Positions 34,304-43,102 of a DNA stretch of 64,000 bases are shown here, in pieces. The notes beneath the pieces were generated by a model. The model did no database searches and was not told the DNA's origin. It was given only the letters and a program-made list of their open reading frames with translations. Positions within the stretch are counted from its first letter, which is position 1. Each line of letters begins with the position of its first letter. The DNA lies in the NCBI RefSeq assembly GCF_001984055.1, contig NZ_LYVO01000006.1:1-64000 (forward strand), given 5' to 3'. Source of the DNA: Variovorax sp. KK3 (GTDB lineage: Bacteria > Pseudomonadota > Gammaproteobacteria > Burkholderiales > Burkholderiaceae_C). The position numbers and the translations under genes are program-made.

Positions 34304-35497
34304 ATGCCGCAAAGCCATCGCCGCCGCTGGATCCAGCAAACCGCCGCCGCCCTCGGCGCGGCCGCCGTCGCACCCCGCCTGCTCGCGCAAGGGGCGCCCG
34401 TGAAGATCGGCTACGCCATCGCCCGCACCGGCCCCTGGGCCGCGGGCGCCCAGGTCAGCCAGGAGCCCAACTACCTGCTGTGGGCCGAGCAGGTCAATGC
34501 GGCCGGCGGGCTGTCGGTGAAGGGCGCGAAGCGGCCCATCGAACTGGTGGGCTACGACGACCGCAGCGAGACCGAGACCTGCGTGCGCACCTTCGAGAAG
34601 CTCATGGGCAGCGACAAGGTCGACCTGGTGCTGCCGCCCTGGGGCTCCGGCGCCAACTTCGCGGTGGCGCCGCTGGCCAATCGCTTCGGCTACCCGCTGC
34701 TGGCGCCCACCGCGCTCTCGCGCAAGCTCATCGACATGCAGCTGCCCTTCTTCTTCTCGCTGCTGCAGCAGCCCGACAAGATGATGGGCGCGCTGGTCGA
34801 CATGCTGGCCGCGAACAACGTGAAGACGGTCGCCATCGTCTACATGGACGACCTGTTCGGCCTGGAGAACTTCGCCGCGCTCAATGCGGCGCTCAAGAAG
34901 ACCTCGATCCAGGTGGTCGAGCGCAAGAGCTATCCGCTGGGCGTGAAAGACCTGGCGCCGGTGCTGCGCACCATCAAGGACCTGAACCCCGACGCCTTCA
35001 TCGGCATCACCTACCCGCCCGACACCATCCTCGCCAGCCGCCAGGCGCGCGAGGTGGGCTTCAACCCGAAGTTCTTCTACGCCTCGGTCGGCACCGCCTT
35101 CCAGCTCTACAAGAACGTGATGGCGGCCAACACCGAGGGTGTGATCGGCATGGGCTCGTGGAATGCCAAGACCAGCCCCGAGGCCAAGGCGTATTTCGAC
35201 GCGCACACCAAGAAGTTCGGCAAGGAGCCCGACCGCTGGGCCAGCGGCCATTGCTGGGCCGGCCTCGAGATCCTGCAGCAGGCCGTGGCGAAGGTGGGGC
35301 TGGACCGCAAGGCCCTGCGCGAGCAGATCGCGAAGAACGAGTTCAAGACCATCCTGGGGCCGATGCGCTTCGAGGGCAGCGAGAACGCGTCGGTGCCCGG
35401 CACCGTGGCGCAGTGGCAGGGCGGCGAGTTCGAGGTGGTGTGGCCGAAGAGCCGCGCCACCGCGCAGCTCGCGCCGAAGCCGGCCTGGAAGAGCTAG
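34304..35497 (+). CDS. Liv-type ABC transporter substrate-binding protein
   Basis: A 397-residue periplasmic protein. The N terminus HRRRWIQQTAAALGAAAVAP resembles a twin-arginine signal, with cleavage near LLAQG, so Tat export is possible. The body is a type 1 periplasmic fold (VKIGYAIARTGPWAAGAQVS, KKTSIQVVERKSYPLGVKDL). The ligand is unknown; a nearby benzaldehyde-type dehydrogenase suggests an aromatic or short acid. GAGGAGA precedes the start. First gene of its operon. Confidence 0.92.
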   Translation: MPQSHRRRWIQQTAAALGAAAVAPRLLAQGAPVKIGYAIARTGPWAAGAQVSQEPNYLLWAEQVNAAGGLSVKGAKRPIELVGYDDRSETETCVRTFEKLMGSDKVDLVLPPWGSGANFAVAPLANRFGYPLLAPTALSRKLIDMQLPFFFSLLQQPDKMMGALVDMLAANNVKTVAIVYMDDLFGLENFAALNAALKKTSIQVVERKSYPLGVKDLAPVLRTIKDLNPDAFIGITYPPDTILASRQAREVGFNPKFFYASVGTAFQLYKNVMAANTEGVIGMGSWNAKTSPEAKAYFDAHTKKFGKEPDRWASGHCWAGLEILQQAVAKVGLDRKALREQIAKNEFKTILGPMRFEGSENASVPGTVAQWQGGEFEVVWPKSRATAQLAPKPAWKS

Positions 35498-35510
35498 AGG
35501 AAGCGCACCC

Positions 35511-36386
35511 ATGTCCTGGAGCGGATGGGCCGAGTTGCTGGCCGGCGGATTGATCACGGGCGGCATCTACGCGCTGGTGGCGATCGGGTTGAACCTGCAG
35601 TACGGGCTGATGCGCATCATGAACATCTCGCACGGCGAGTTCCTGATGCTCGGCGCGTTCGTCACATGGTGGGCCCACACGCGTTGGGGCGTGTCGCCGC
35701 TGCTGTTCCTGCCCGCCGCGTTCCTGCTGCTCATGGCGCTGGGCATGGTCGTGCACCGGCTGTGCTTTCGCCGCCTGGCCGCGGGTGCGCCCACGGTCGA
35801 GGTGTTCGAGGCGCGCAGCCTGATGGTTGGCTTCGGCCTGATGTTCTTCGTGCAGAACACGGCGCTGCTGATCTGGGGCGGTGACCTGCGCGGCTATGAC
35901 TACCTGGCCGAGCCGGTGCAGTTCGCCGACATGCGCTTCACCGCCAACAAGCTCGTGCTCTTCGGCGTTGCGCTGGCCCTGAGCCTGGTGCTGATCGCGC
36001 TGCTCAGGCTCACGCTGCTGGGCAAGGCGGTGCGCGCGCTGATGCAGTCGCCTGTCGGTGCCCAGCTGGTGGGCATCAACACGCGGCGGCTGCACCCGCT
36101 GATGTTCGGCATCGGCCTCGGGCTCTCGGGCGTGGCCGGCGCGCTGCTGTCGATGACCTACGAGATCTCGCCGTCGATGGGCGAGCCCTACACCGTCACC
36201 GCGTTGATCGTCATCACGCTCGGCGGCTTCGGCAGCATCGCGGGCAGCCTGGCCGGCGGCCTGCTGCTGGGCGTGGTCGAGGCGCTGGGCATGCACTTCA
36301 GCAGCCCGTCTCTCAAGATGCTGCTGTCCTATGCCGTGTTCATCGGCGTGCTGATCTGGCGGCCCAACGGGCTGTTCTCGCGATGA
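35511..36386 (+). CDS. Liv-type ABC transporter permease (LivH)
   Basis: A 291-residue permease with about eight helices. It shows GGIYALVAIGLNLQYGLMRI, NISHGEFLMLGAF and the loop MQSPVGAQLVGINTRRL typical of LivH. AGAGGAAG precedes ATG 35511. It overlaps livM by four bases. Confidence 0.94.
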   Translation: MSWSGWAELLAGGLITGGIYALVAIGLNLQYGLMRIMNISHGEFLMLGAFVTWWAHTRWGVSPLLFLPAAFLLLMALGMVVHRLCFRRLAAGAPTVEVFEARSLMVGFGLMFFVQNTALLIWGGDLRGYDYLAEPVQFADMRFTANKLVLFGVALALSLVLIALLRLTLLGKAVRALMQSPVGAQLVGINTRRLHPLMFGIGLGLSGVAGALLSMTYEISPSMGEPYTVTALIVITLGGFGSIAGSLAGGLLLGVVEALGMHFSSPSLKMLLSYAVFIGVLIWRPNGLFSR

Positions 36387-37300
36387 AGACCTTCATGTCC
36401 GGCAAGCCCTGGCACGGATTGGCGCTAGCCCTGTTGCTGGCCGGCGCCGTGCCCTGGGCGGCGTCCGAGTTCGTCACCTCGGTAGCGCTGAGCTGCCTGA
36501 TGTACATCGCGCTGGCCACGAGCTGGTCGTTGTTCTGCGGCGCCACGCGCTATCTCTCGCTCGCCACCTCGGCCTTCTTCGGACTGGGTGCGTATGCCAG
36601 CGCGACGCTGCTGACCGTGCTGCCCTGGCCGCTCGTGATCCTGAGCGGCGCGCTGGTCGCGAGCGCCGTGGCACTGCTGATGGGCGCGGCCGTGCTGCAT
36701 TTGCGCGGCACCTATTTCGCGGTGCTCACCTTCGGCATGACCGAGCTGATCCGCCATGCCGTCACCTTCGTGGAGAAGCAGGTCTCGGGCACCGTGGGCC
36801 GCGTGCTGGCCGTGGTGCCGTCGAACGAGACCGTGTACCTCACGGTGCTCGCCATCGCGGGCGCCGCCATCGCGACGGCCATCGTCGTCCGGCGCAGCCG
36901 CTTCGGCCTGGCGCTGGCCGGCATCGGCGCCGACGAGCAGCGCGCGCAGACGCTGGGCGTGGACACGCGCCGCGTCAAGATCGCCGGCTTCGCGCTCACC
37001 GCCGCCTTCGCCGGCGCGGCCGGCGCCGCGATGGCGGTGCGCTGGACCTACATCGAGCCGGCCGCCGTGTTCAGCCCCTTCATCGGCTTCCAGACCGTGC
37101 TGATCGCGCTGATCGGCGGTGCGGCCAGCATCGGCGGGCCGATCGTCGCGGCCATCGTCTTCAGCCTGCTGGCCGAGACGCTGCGCCTGCAGCTGCCCTA
37201 CGGCTACATGATGGTGCTGGGGCTGCTGCTGATCCTGTGCGTGATGTACCTGCCCAATGGGCTGGCGACGCTATGGCAGCGAGGGCGGCGCCATGGATGA
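36383..37300 (+). CDS. Liv-type ABC transporter permease (LivM)
   Basis: A 305-residue permease with about nine helices (LFCGATRYLSLATSAFFGLG, LRGTYFAVLTFGMTELIRHA) and the cytoplasmic loop IGADEQRAQTLGVDTRRVK that contacts the ATPases. It overlaps livH by four bases and livG by eight. Confidence 0.94.
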   Translation: MKTFMSGKPWHGLALALLLAGAVPWAASEFVTSVALSCLMYIALATSWSLFCGATRYLSLATSAFFGLGAYASATLLTVLPWPLVILSGALVASAVALLMGAAVLHLRGTYFAVLTFGMTELIRHAVTFVEKQVSGTVGRVLAVVPSNETVYLTVLAIAGAAIATAIVVRRSRFGLALAGIGADEQRAQTLGVDTRRVKIAGFALTAAFAGAAGAAMAVRWTYIEPAAVFSPFIGFQTVLIALIGGAASIGGPIVAAIVFSLLAETLRLQLPYGYMMVLGLLLILCVMYLPNGLATLWQRGRRHG

Positions 37301-38060
37301 CCGGGTCGTTCCCCTGCTCGCGGCCGAGGCGCTCAGCGTGCGCTTCGGCGGGCTCACCGCGGTCGATGCGGTCGATGCCCGCTTTCATGCGGGCGAGTTG
37401 GTCGGCATCATCGGGCCGAACGGCGCGGGCAAGACCACCTTCTTCAACGCCATCTCGGGCGTGGAGGCGACCAGCGCCGGCCGCTTGTGGGTGCAGGGCA
37501 GCACGGACATCACGGGCCAGGCGCCGCACCGCTTCGCCGCGCACGGCATCGCGCGCACCTTCCAGACGCCGCGTGTCATGGCCGAGATGACGCTGGCCGA
37601 CAACGTGCGCTTCGGCATGCAGTTCGCCGGCCGCCACCGCGCGCCGCTGGCCGGGCTGGAAAGCGCGAAAGACATCCTCGGCATGCTGGGGCTCGACGCG
37701 CTGGCCGATCGGCAGGCCGGCGACGTCACGCCCTCGCAGCAGCGCCTGCTGGAGATCGGCATGGCGCTGGGCACGCGCCCGAGCCTGCTGCTGCTCGACG
37801 AGGTGGCGGCCGGGCTCACCGAGGCCGAGGTCGACGCCATGGCGCGGCGCATCCGCGGGCTGCGCGACGACCACGGCCTCGCGGTGGTGTGGATCGAGCA
37901 TGCGGTGACGACACTGCTGAAGTACGTCGAGCGTGTGCTGGTGCTGCACCAGGGCCGCAAGATCGCAGACGGCGCGCCGGCCGACGTGGTGCGCAATGCC
38001 GAGGTGGTCGAGGCCTACCTGGGCGACGAGATGGGTGGCACGACGGTGGTGGCTTCATGA
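37293..38060 (+). CDS. Liv-type ABC transporter ATP-binding protein (LivG)
   Basis: A 255-residue ATPase with Walker A GPNGAGKTTF, Walker B LLLLDEVAAGL and switch His in WIEHAV. The signature segment reads VTPSQQRLLEIGMAL, a degenerate form of the LivG consensus in which the two glycines of LSGGQ are absent. ATG 37293 (GAGGGCGG upstream) is preferred to one at 37257, which lies further into livM. It overlaps livM by eight bases and livF by four. Confidence 0.93.
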   Translation: MDDRVVPLLAAEALSVRFGGLTAVDAVDARFHAGELVGIIGPNGAGKTTFFNAISGVEATSAGRLWVQGSTDITGQAPHRFAAHGIARTFQTPRVMAEMTLADNVRFGMQFAGRHRAPLAGLESAKDILGMLGLDALADRQAGDVTPSQQRLLEIGMALGTRPSLLLLDEVAAGLTEAEVDAMARRIRGLRDDHGLAVVWIEHAVTTLLKYVERVLVLHQGRKIADGAPADVVRNAEVVEAYLGDEMGGTTVVAS

Positions 38061-38764
38061 ACGCCGAACTGCGCATCCGCGGCCTCGCGGCGGGCTACCA
38101 CGGCTTCCAGGTCATCCAGGGGCTGGACCTCGACGTGCTGCCCGGCATCACTGTCGTGCTGGGCCCGAACGGCGCCGGCAAGACCACGCTGTTGAAGGCG
38201 CTGGCCGGCCTGTTGCCGCGCGGCGGCGAGGCCCTGCTCGACGGCGCCGCGCTGCCATCGAACGACGCGACCGCCTGCGTGCATCGCGGCCTGGCGCTGG
38301 TCGCCGAGGGCCGGCAGCTGTTCCCGCAGATGACAGTGACCGAGAACCTCGAACTCGGCGGCTGGCTCACGCCCGCGCGCTTGCGCGCCGAGCGGCTGGC
38401 CCGCGCCTTCGACGACTTCCCGCGCTTGAAGGAGCGCGCCGGCCAGCTCGCCGGCACCATGAGCGGCGGCGAGCAGCAGATGGTCGCCGTGGCGCGCGCC
38501 ATGATGAGCGGGCCGCGGCTGCTGATGCTCGACGAGCCCTCGCTGGGCCTGGCGCCGCGCATGGTCGACGAGCTGCTGGCCATCGTGCGCCGCATCGCCG
38601 CGCAAGGCGTCACCGTGTTGATGGTCGAGCAGAACGTGCGCAAGGCGCTCGCCGCCGCCGACCGCGGCTACGTGCTGGAGCGCGGCCGCATCGTCGCATC
38701 GGGCGATGCGAAGCAACTGCTCGATTCCGACGTGATCCGCCGCGCCTACCTCGGCGTGGCCTGA
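38057..38764 (+). CDS. Liv-type ABC transporter ATP-binding protein (LivF)
   Basis: A 235-residue ATPase with Walker A GPNGAGKTTL, signature TMSGGEQQMVAVARAM, Walker B LLMLDEPSLGL and switch MVEQNV, all intact, in contrast to the Arg variant at 30490. Completes the second five-part Liv-type importer (binding protein, two permeases, two ATPases). Confidence 0.95.
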   Translation: MNAELRIRGLAAGYHGFQVIQGLDLDVLPGITVVLGPNGAGKTTLLKALAGLLPRGGEALLDGAALPSNDATACVHRGLALVAEGRQLFPQMTVTENLELGGWLTPARLRAERLARAFDDFPRLKERAGQLAGTMSGGEQQMVAVARAMMSGPRLLMLDEPSLGLAPRMVDELLAIVRRIAAQGVTVLMVEQNVRKALAAADRGYVLERGRIVASGDAKQLLDSDVIRRAYLGVA

Positions 38765-38787
38765 CCTCATCCACTTCAGGAGATTCC

Positions 38788-40239
38788 ATGACCACCATCA
38801 CCATGCTCATCGACGGCCAGCCCCGCGCGGCCGAGGGCGGCGCCAGCTTCGAGCGCCGCAATCCGCTGGATGGCAGCGTCGCCACACGCGCGCCCGCTGC
38901 GACGCCGGCCGATGCCGTCGCGGCCGTCGACGCCGCCGCACGCGCCTTTCCGGCCTGGTCGCAGATGGGCCCTGGCGAACGCCGTGCGCTGCTGTCGAAA
39001 GCGGCGCAGGCGCTCGAGGCGCGCGCGCCCGATTTCGTGGCGGCCATGGCGCGCGAGACCGGCGCTTCGGCGCTGTGGGCCGGCTTCAACGTCCACCTTG
39101 CGGCCGGCATGCTGACCGAGGCCGCGTCGCTGACCACGCAGATCGGCGGCGAAGTCATTCCGTCGGACGTGCCCGGCAGCCTGGCCATGGGCGTGCGGCA
39201 GCCGGCCGGCGTGGTGCTTGGCATCGCGCCCTGGAATGCACCGGTGATCCTGGGCGTGCGCGCCATCGCCACGCCGCTTGCCTGCGGCAACACGGTGGTG
39301 CTCAAGGGGTCCGAACTCAGCCCGCAGACCCACGCGTTGATCGTGGAAGCGCTCAACGAGGCCGGCCTGCCGCCGGGCGTGGTGAACTTCGTCACCAACG
39401 CGCCGGCCGATGCGGCGGTGGTGGTCGAAGCCATGGTCGCCCACCCGGCCGTGCGGCGTGTCAACTTCACGGGCTCCACGCACGTGGGCCGGTTGATCGC
39501 GCAGACCTGCGCGAAGCACCTCAAGCCCGTGGTGCTCGAACTCGGCGGCAAGGCGCCGCTGGTGGTGCTGGACGATGCCGACATCGAGGCGGCCGTGAAC
39601 GCCGCGGCCTTCGGCGCCTTCGCCAACTCGGGCCAGATCTGCATGTCGACCGAGCGCATCGTGGTCGACCAGCGCGTGGCCGACGCGTTCGTCGAGCGTT
39701 TCGTGGCCAAGGCGCAGAGCCTGCCGCTGGGCGACCCGCGCGAGGGGCCGGTGGTGCTGGGCTCGGTGGTCGACCGCGCGACGGTCGAGCGCTGCAATGC
39801 GCTCGTCGACGACGCGCTGGCCAAGGGTGCGACGCTGCGCTGCGGCGGCCGCGCCGACAGCACGCTGATGCCGGCCACCGTGCTCGACCACGTCACGCGC
39901 GACATGGCCATCTACGGCGAAGAATCCTTCGGGCCGGTGAAGGCCATCGTGCGTGTCGATGGCGTCGACGAGGCCGTGGCAATCGCCAACGACAACGCCT
40001 TCGGCCTTTCGGCCGCCGTGTTCGGCCGCGACGTCGCGCGCGCGTGGAACGTGGCGCGGCGCATCGAATCCGGCATCTGCCACGTCAACGGTCCCACGGT
40101 GCACGACGAGGCGCAGATGCCCTTCGGCGGCGTCAAGGCCTCGGGCTACGGCCGCTTCGGCGGCAAGGCCGGCATCGATGCGTTCACCGAGCTGCGCTGG
40201 ATCACGGTGCAGACCACGCCGCGGCACTATCCCTTCTGA
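38788..40239 (+). CDS. Aldehyde dehydrogenase (vanillin/salicylaldehyde dehydrogenase-like)
   Basis: A 483-residue NAD(P)-dependent enzyme. Motifs: VVLGIAPWNAPVILG, NFTGSTHVGRLIA, catalytic Glu in VLELGGKAPLVVLDD and catalytic Cys in NSGQICMSTERIVVD. The APWNAPVI pattern is seen in aromatic aldehyde dehydrogenases, so an aromatic aldehyde is a plausible substrate (inference). CAGGAGA precedes ATG 38788, 23 bases after livF; likely same operon. Confidence 0.92.
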   Translation: MTTITMLIDGQPRAAEGGASFERRNPLDGSVATRAPAATPADAVAAVDAAARAFPAWSQMGPGERRALLSKAAQALEARAPDFVAAMARETGASALWAGFNVHLAAGMLTEAASLTTQIGGEVIPSDVPGSLAMGVRQPAGVVLGIAPWNAPVILGVRAIATPLACGNTVVLKGSELSPQTHALIVEALNEAGLPPGVVNFVTNAPADAAVVVEAMVAHPAVRRVNFTGSTHVGRLIAQTCAKHLKPVVLELGGKAPLVVLDDADIEAAVNAAAFGAFANSGQICMSTERIVVDQRVADAFVERFVAKAQSLPLGDPREGPVVLGSVVDRATVERCNALVDDALAKGATLRCGGRADSTLMPATVLDHVTRDMAIYGEESFGPVKAIVRVDGVDEAVAIANDNAFGLSAAVFGRDVARAWNVARRIESGICHVNGPTVHDEAQMPFGGVKASGYGRFGGKAGIDAFTELRWITVQTTPRHYPF

Positions 40240-40340
40240 CTCCCTTCGAGCTCGCTTCTGAGGCGCTTGTCGCCTGCGCTACCCGCACGCCTTGGCGCCG
40301 GCGCTACGATGCCTGCCCCGATCACCGCAGGAGACAGCCC

Positions 40341-41384
40341 ATGAGCAGCACCCAGAGCAATCGTCAGGTCCGCCTCGCCAAGCGCCCCGAGGGGGCCGCC
40401 ACGCGTGACAACTGGCAGTTCACCACCGAGCCGGTGGGCGAGCCGGCCGAGGGCGGCGTGCTGGTCAAGACGCTGTCGTTGTCGCTCGATCCGGCCATGC
40501 GCGGCTGGATGAACGAAGGCAAGAGCTACATCCCGCCGGTCGAGATCGGTGCCGTGATGCGCGCCGGCGGCGTCGGCCGCGTGGTGGCGTCTCGCAACCC
40601 GGCCTTCGCGGTCGGCGACACCGTCTACGGCTCGCTGGGCGTGCAGGAGTACATCCTGGTGCCGCAGGAGGAGATCAAGCGGAACGGCCTGACGAAGATC
40701 GACCTGCGCGCCGGCAGCGTCACGCAGTGGCTCAACGTGCTGGGCATGCCCGGCATGACCGGCTACTTCGGCCTGATGGACATCGGCGAGCCGAAGGCCG
40801 GCGACACGGTCGTCGTGTCGGGCGCCGCCGGCGCGGTCGGCCAGACGGTGGGCCAGCTCGCCAAGATCAAGGGCTGCCGCGCGATCGGCATCGCCGGCGG
40901 CCAGGCCAAGTGCGACTGGGTGGTCGAAGAGCTGGGCTTCGACGCCTGCATCGACTACAAGGCCGGCCCCTCGGCCGTGCGCGACGGCCTGAAGACGCAT
41001 TGCCCCAAGGGCATCGACATCTACTTCGACAACGTCGGCGGCGAAATCCTCGACGCCGCCCTGGCGCGGCTGGCACGCAACGCCCGCATCATCATCTGCG
41101 GCGCCATCAGCCAGTACAACAACGCGAACAGCGCCCCCGCCCAGGGCCCCAAGAACTACCTGAGCCTGCTCGTGAACCGCGCCCGCATGCAGGGCATGGT
41201 GGTCTTCGACTACGCCGACCGCTACCACGTGGCCGTGGCCGAGATGGCCGGCTACCTCAAAGACGGCCGCATGAAGAGCCGCGAGGACGTGGTGGAGGGG
41301 ATCGACACCTTTCCGGAGGCGTTGACGAAGCTGTTCACCGGGGAGAACTTCGGGAAGCTGGTGCTCAAGGTGGCTGACGAATAG
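40341..41384 (+). CDS. NADP-dependent oxidoreductase (zinc-free MDR, PTGR/CurA-like)
   Basis: A 347-residue medium-chain reductase of the prostaglandin-reductase/curcumin-reductase type, which reduces alpha,beta-unsaturated ketones or aldehydes with NADPH. It lacks the zinc cysteines of alcohol dehydrogenases. Features: LSLDPAMRGWMNEGKSYIPP, LGMPGMTGYFGLMDIGEPK, nucleotide loop VSGAAGAVGQTVGQLAK and FDNVGGEILDAAL. CAGGAGA precedes the start, 101 bases after the dehydrogenase gene, so it could be the last gene of the operon or separate. Confidence 0.93.
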   Translation: MSSTQSNRQVRLAKRPEGAATRDNWQFTTEPVGEPAEGGVLVKTLSLSLDPAMRGWMNEGKSYIPPVEIGAVMRAGGVGRVVASRNPAFAVGDTVYGSLGVQEYILVPQEEIKRNGLTKIDLRAGSVTQWLNVLGMPGMTGYFGLMDIGEPKAGDTVVVSGAAGAVGQTVGQLAKIKGCRAIGIAGGQAKCDWVVEELGFDACIDYKAGPSAVRDGLKTHCPKGIDIYFDNVGGEILDAALARLARNARIIICGAISQYNNANSAPAQGPKNYLSLLVNRARMQGMVVFDYADRYHVAVAEMAGYLKDGRMKSREDVVEGIDTFPEALTKLFTGENFGKLVLKVADE

Positions 41385-41390
41385 GCTGCC

Positions 41391-42239
41391 CTAGGCCCGC
41401 ACCCACGACCCCATCACCGCCGCCGTCAGGATCAGCACCGCCGCCACCGCGATGGTCCAGCTCAGGGGGCGTTGCGTGACGAGCATCAGCAGTGCCGTCG
41501 AGGCCAGCGGCGTGATGTAGCTCAGGATGCCGATCTGCCGCGCGTCGCCGCGCTTCAGGGCCAGGTCCCACAGGAAGAAGGCGGCGCCGAGCGGGCCGAG
41601 GCCGCACAGCGCGACCAGCAGCCAGTCGCGCGTGGACAGCGTCGCCTGCGGCTCCAGCAAGGCGTGGCAGCCGAGTGCGAGTGCGCCCGAGACCAGGCCG
41701 AACAGGCCGATGGCGCTGGTGGGGAAGGCCTTCACGCGTTTCGTCCACAGCGAATAGCTGGCCCAGATGAAGGCCGAGCCCAGCGCGGGCACGAAGCCCC
41801 AGTACCCCAGGTCCGCGCTGCCCGTCGACGCGCTGCGAGCGCCCAGGATCGCGATGGCTGCTCCGGCGAAACCCAGCACGGCCGCCACCAGGTGCAGCGG
41901 ACGCAGCGACAGGCCCGGCAGCAGCAGCGGCGCCAGCACCACGATGAACAGCGGCCACAGGTAGTTGACCAGGTTGACTTCCACCGGCGGCGCATGCCGC
42001 AGCGCGGTGAACAGCAGAAAGTGGAAGCCGAAGAGGCCGTAGATGCCCAGGGCCAGCGTGCGCGGCGGCACGGCCCAGGCCTGGCGATCGCGCAGCGCGA
42101 GGGGCCAGCTCATCACGCTGCCGATGATCAAGGCCAGGCCGGTGAGCAGGAAGGGCGGCAGGTGCGCGAGCGCGGTGCCGATCGAGGCGAGCGTGGCCCA
42201 CAAGGCGATGGCGGCGAGGGCGTAGAGCGTGGACGACAT
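41391..42239 (-). CDS. EamA/DMT-family transporter
   Basis: A 282-residue inner-membrane protein with ten hydrophobic helices in two EamA repeats (WATLASIGTALAHLPPFLLTG in the first half and YWGFVPALGSAFIWASYSLW at the start of the second). Members export amino acids or metabolites; substrate unknown. It follows an AraC-family gene on the same strand after 74 bases, which may regulate it. It converges with the oxidoreductase, six bases away. Confidence 0.9.
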   Translation of the reverse strand: MSSTLYALAAIALWATLASIGTALAHLPPFLLTGLALIIGSVMSWPLALRDRQAWAVPPRTLALGIYGLFGFHFLLFTALRHAPPVEVNLVNYLWPLFIVVLAPLLLPGLSLRPLHLVAAVLGFAGAAIAILGARSASTGSADLGYWGFVPALGSAFIWASYSLWTKRVKAFPTSAIGLFGLVSGALALGCHALLEPQATLSTRDWLLVALCGLGPLGAAFFLWDLALKRGDARQIGILSYITPLASTALLMLVTQRPLSWTIAVAAVLILTAAVMGSWVRA

Positions 42240-42313
42240 GGCCGAAGAGCTTAAGCGGCGCGGCCATCGCAGGGCGCTGGTTCGTCGTCGCGCGACGACG
42301 GTTCGCGGCGCGA

Positions 42314-43042
42314 TCAGATGTCTGCGTCGGGGTCGGCACTTCGGCGCAGGGCCGCGGTGAGCGCGGACGGCGAGCGATAGCCGGTGCGGCGCGCAGTCTC
42401 GGCCACGCTCATGCCGCTGCCGCGCAGTTGGCGCGCCTGGAGCAGTCGCTGCGCGCGCAGCCAATGCATGGCGCTCATGCCCTGTTCGTCGCGGCAGCGC
42501 TGCGCGAACTGGCTGGGGCTGAGGCAGGCGAAGGCGGCGAGGTCGGCAACGCCCAGCGGCTGGTGCCAGCGCGCCTGCGCCCAACTCGCGAGTGCGGCCC
42601 AGTCGATGGTGCGGCCGCGCGGTGTCGCGTTGGCGGGCCCCCAGGCCTCGAGCAGCAGCGCGGGCGCATGGTGCAGCGCGAGCGGAGATGGCGTCGGCGA
42701 GGCCAGGCATTCGGCCAGGTAGCGCGCGAGCGGCAACAGCCGCGGCGCATGCGGACCCTGGCCGGCGAAGGGCGACCACAGCGCCAGGGGCGTGTCGAGC
42801 ACCAGGCAATGGCTGCCGTCGAGTGATTCGAAGTCGTGGCGATCGCCCGGCGCCACCACGTGGCCTTCGCCGGCACCGAGGCGCAGGCCGCGGCCTTCCA
42901 CCTCCAGGTCGAGCACGCCCTCCAGCCCGACCAGCACCTGGAAATGGTCGTGCGCGTGGCTGCCGCGCGAGGCGCCGTAGCGGCGCAGCGAGAGCGGGTG
43001 CAGCGGGGCAGGGAGGTGGCGCGTGTCCATCGGCGCGGCCAT
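42314..43042 (-). CDS. AraC-family transcriptional regulator
   Basis: A 242-residue regulator with an N-terminal cupin-like sensing domain (HAHDHFQVLVGLEGVLDLEV and GHVVAPGDRHDF) and a C-terminal AraC helix-turn-helix pair (LGVADLAAFACLSPSQFAQRC and MSVAETARRTGYRSPSALTAA). An ATG four codons in (43030) is an alternative start. It is upstream of, and parallel to, the EamA transporter gene. YdeE/efflux-type AraC regulators often control such exporters (inference). Confidence 0.9.
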   Translation of the reverse strand: MAAPMDTRHLPAPLHPLSLRRYGASRGSHAHDHFQVLVGLEGVLDLEVEGRGLRLGAGEGHVVAPGDRHDFESLDGSHCLVLDTPLALWSPFAGQGPHAPRLLPLARYLAECLASPTPSPLALHHAPALLLEAWGPANATPRGRTIDWAALASWAQARWHQPLGVADLAAFACLSPSQFAQRCRDEQGMSAMHWLRAQRLLQARQLRGSGMSVAETARRTGYRSPSALTAALRRSADPDADI

Positions 43043-43102
43043 TGTCCGCTGCAGGGCTGGCGCATGTCCACGCTGCCGCCCTGCGCCGCGCTCGGCACCG
43101 GC

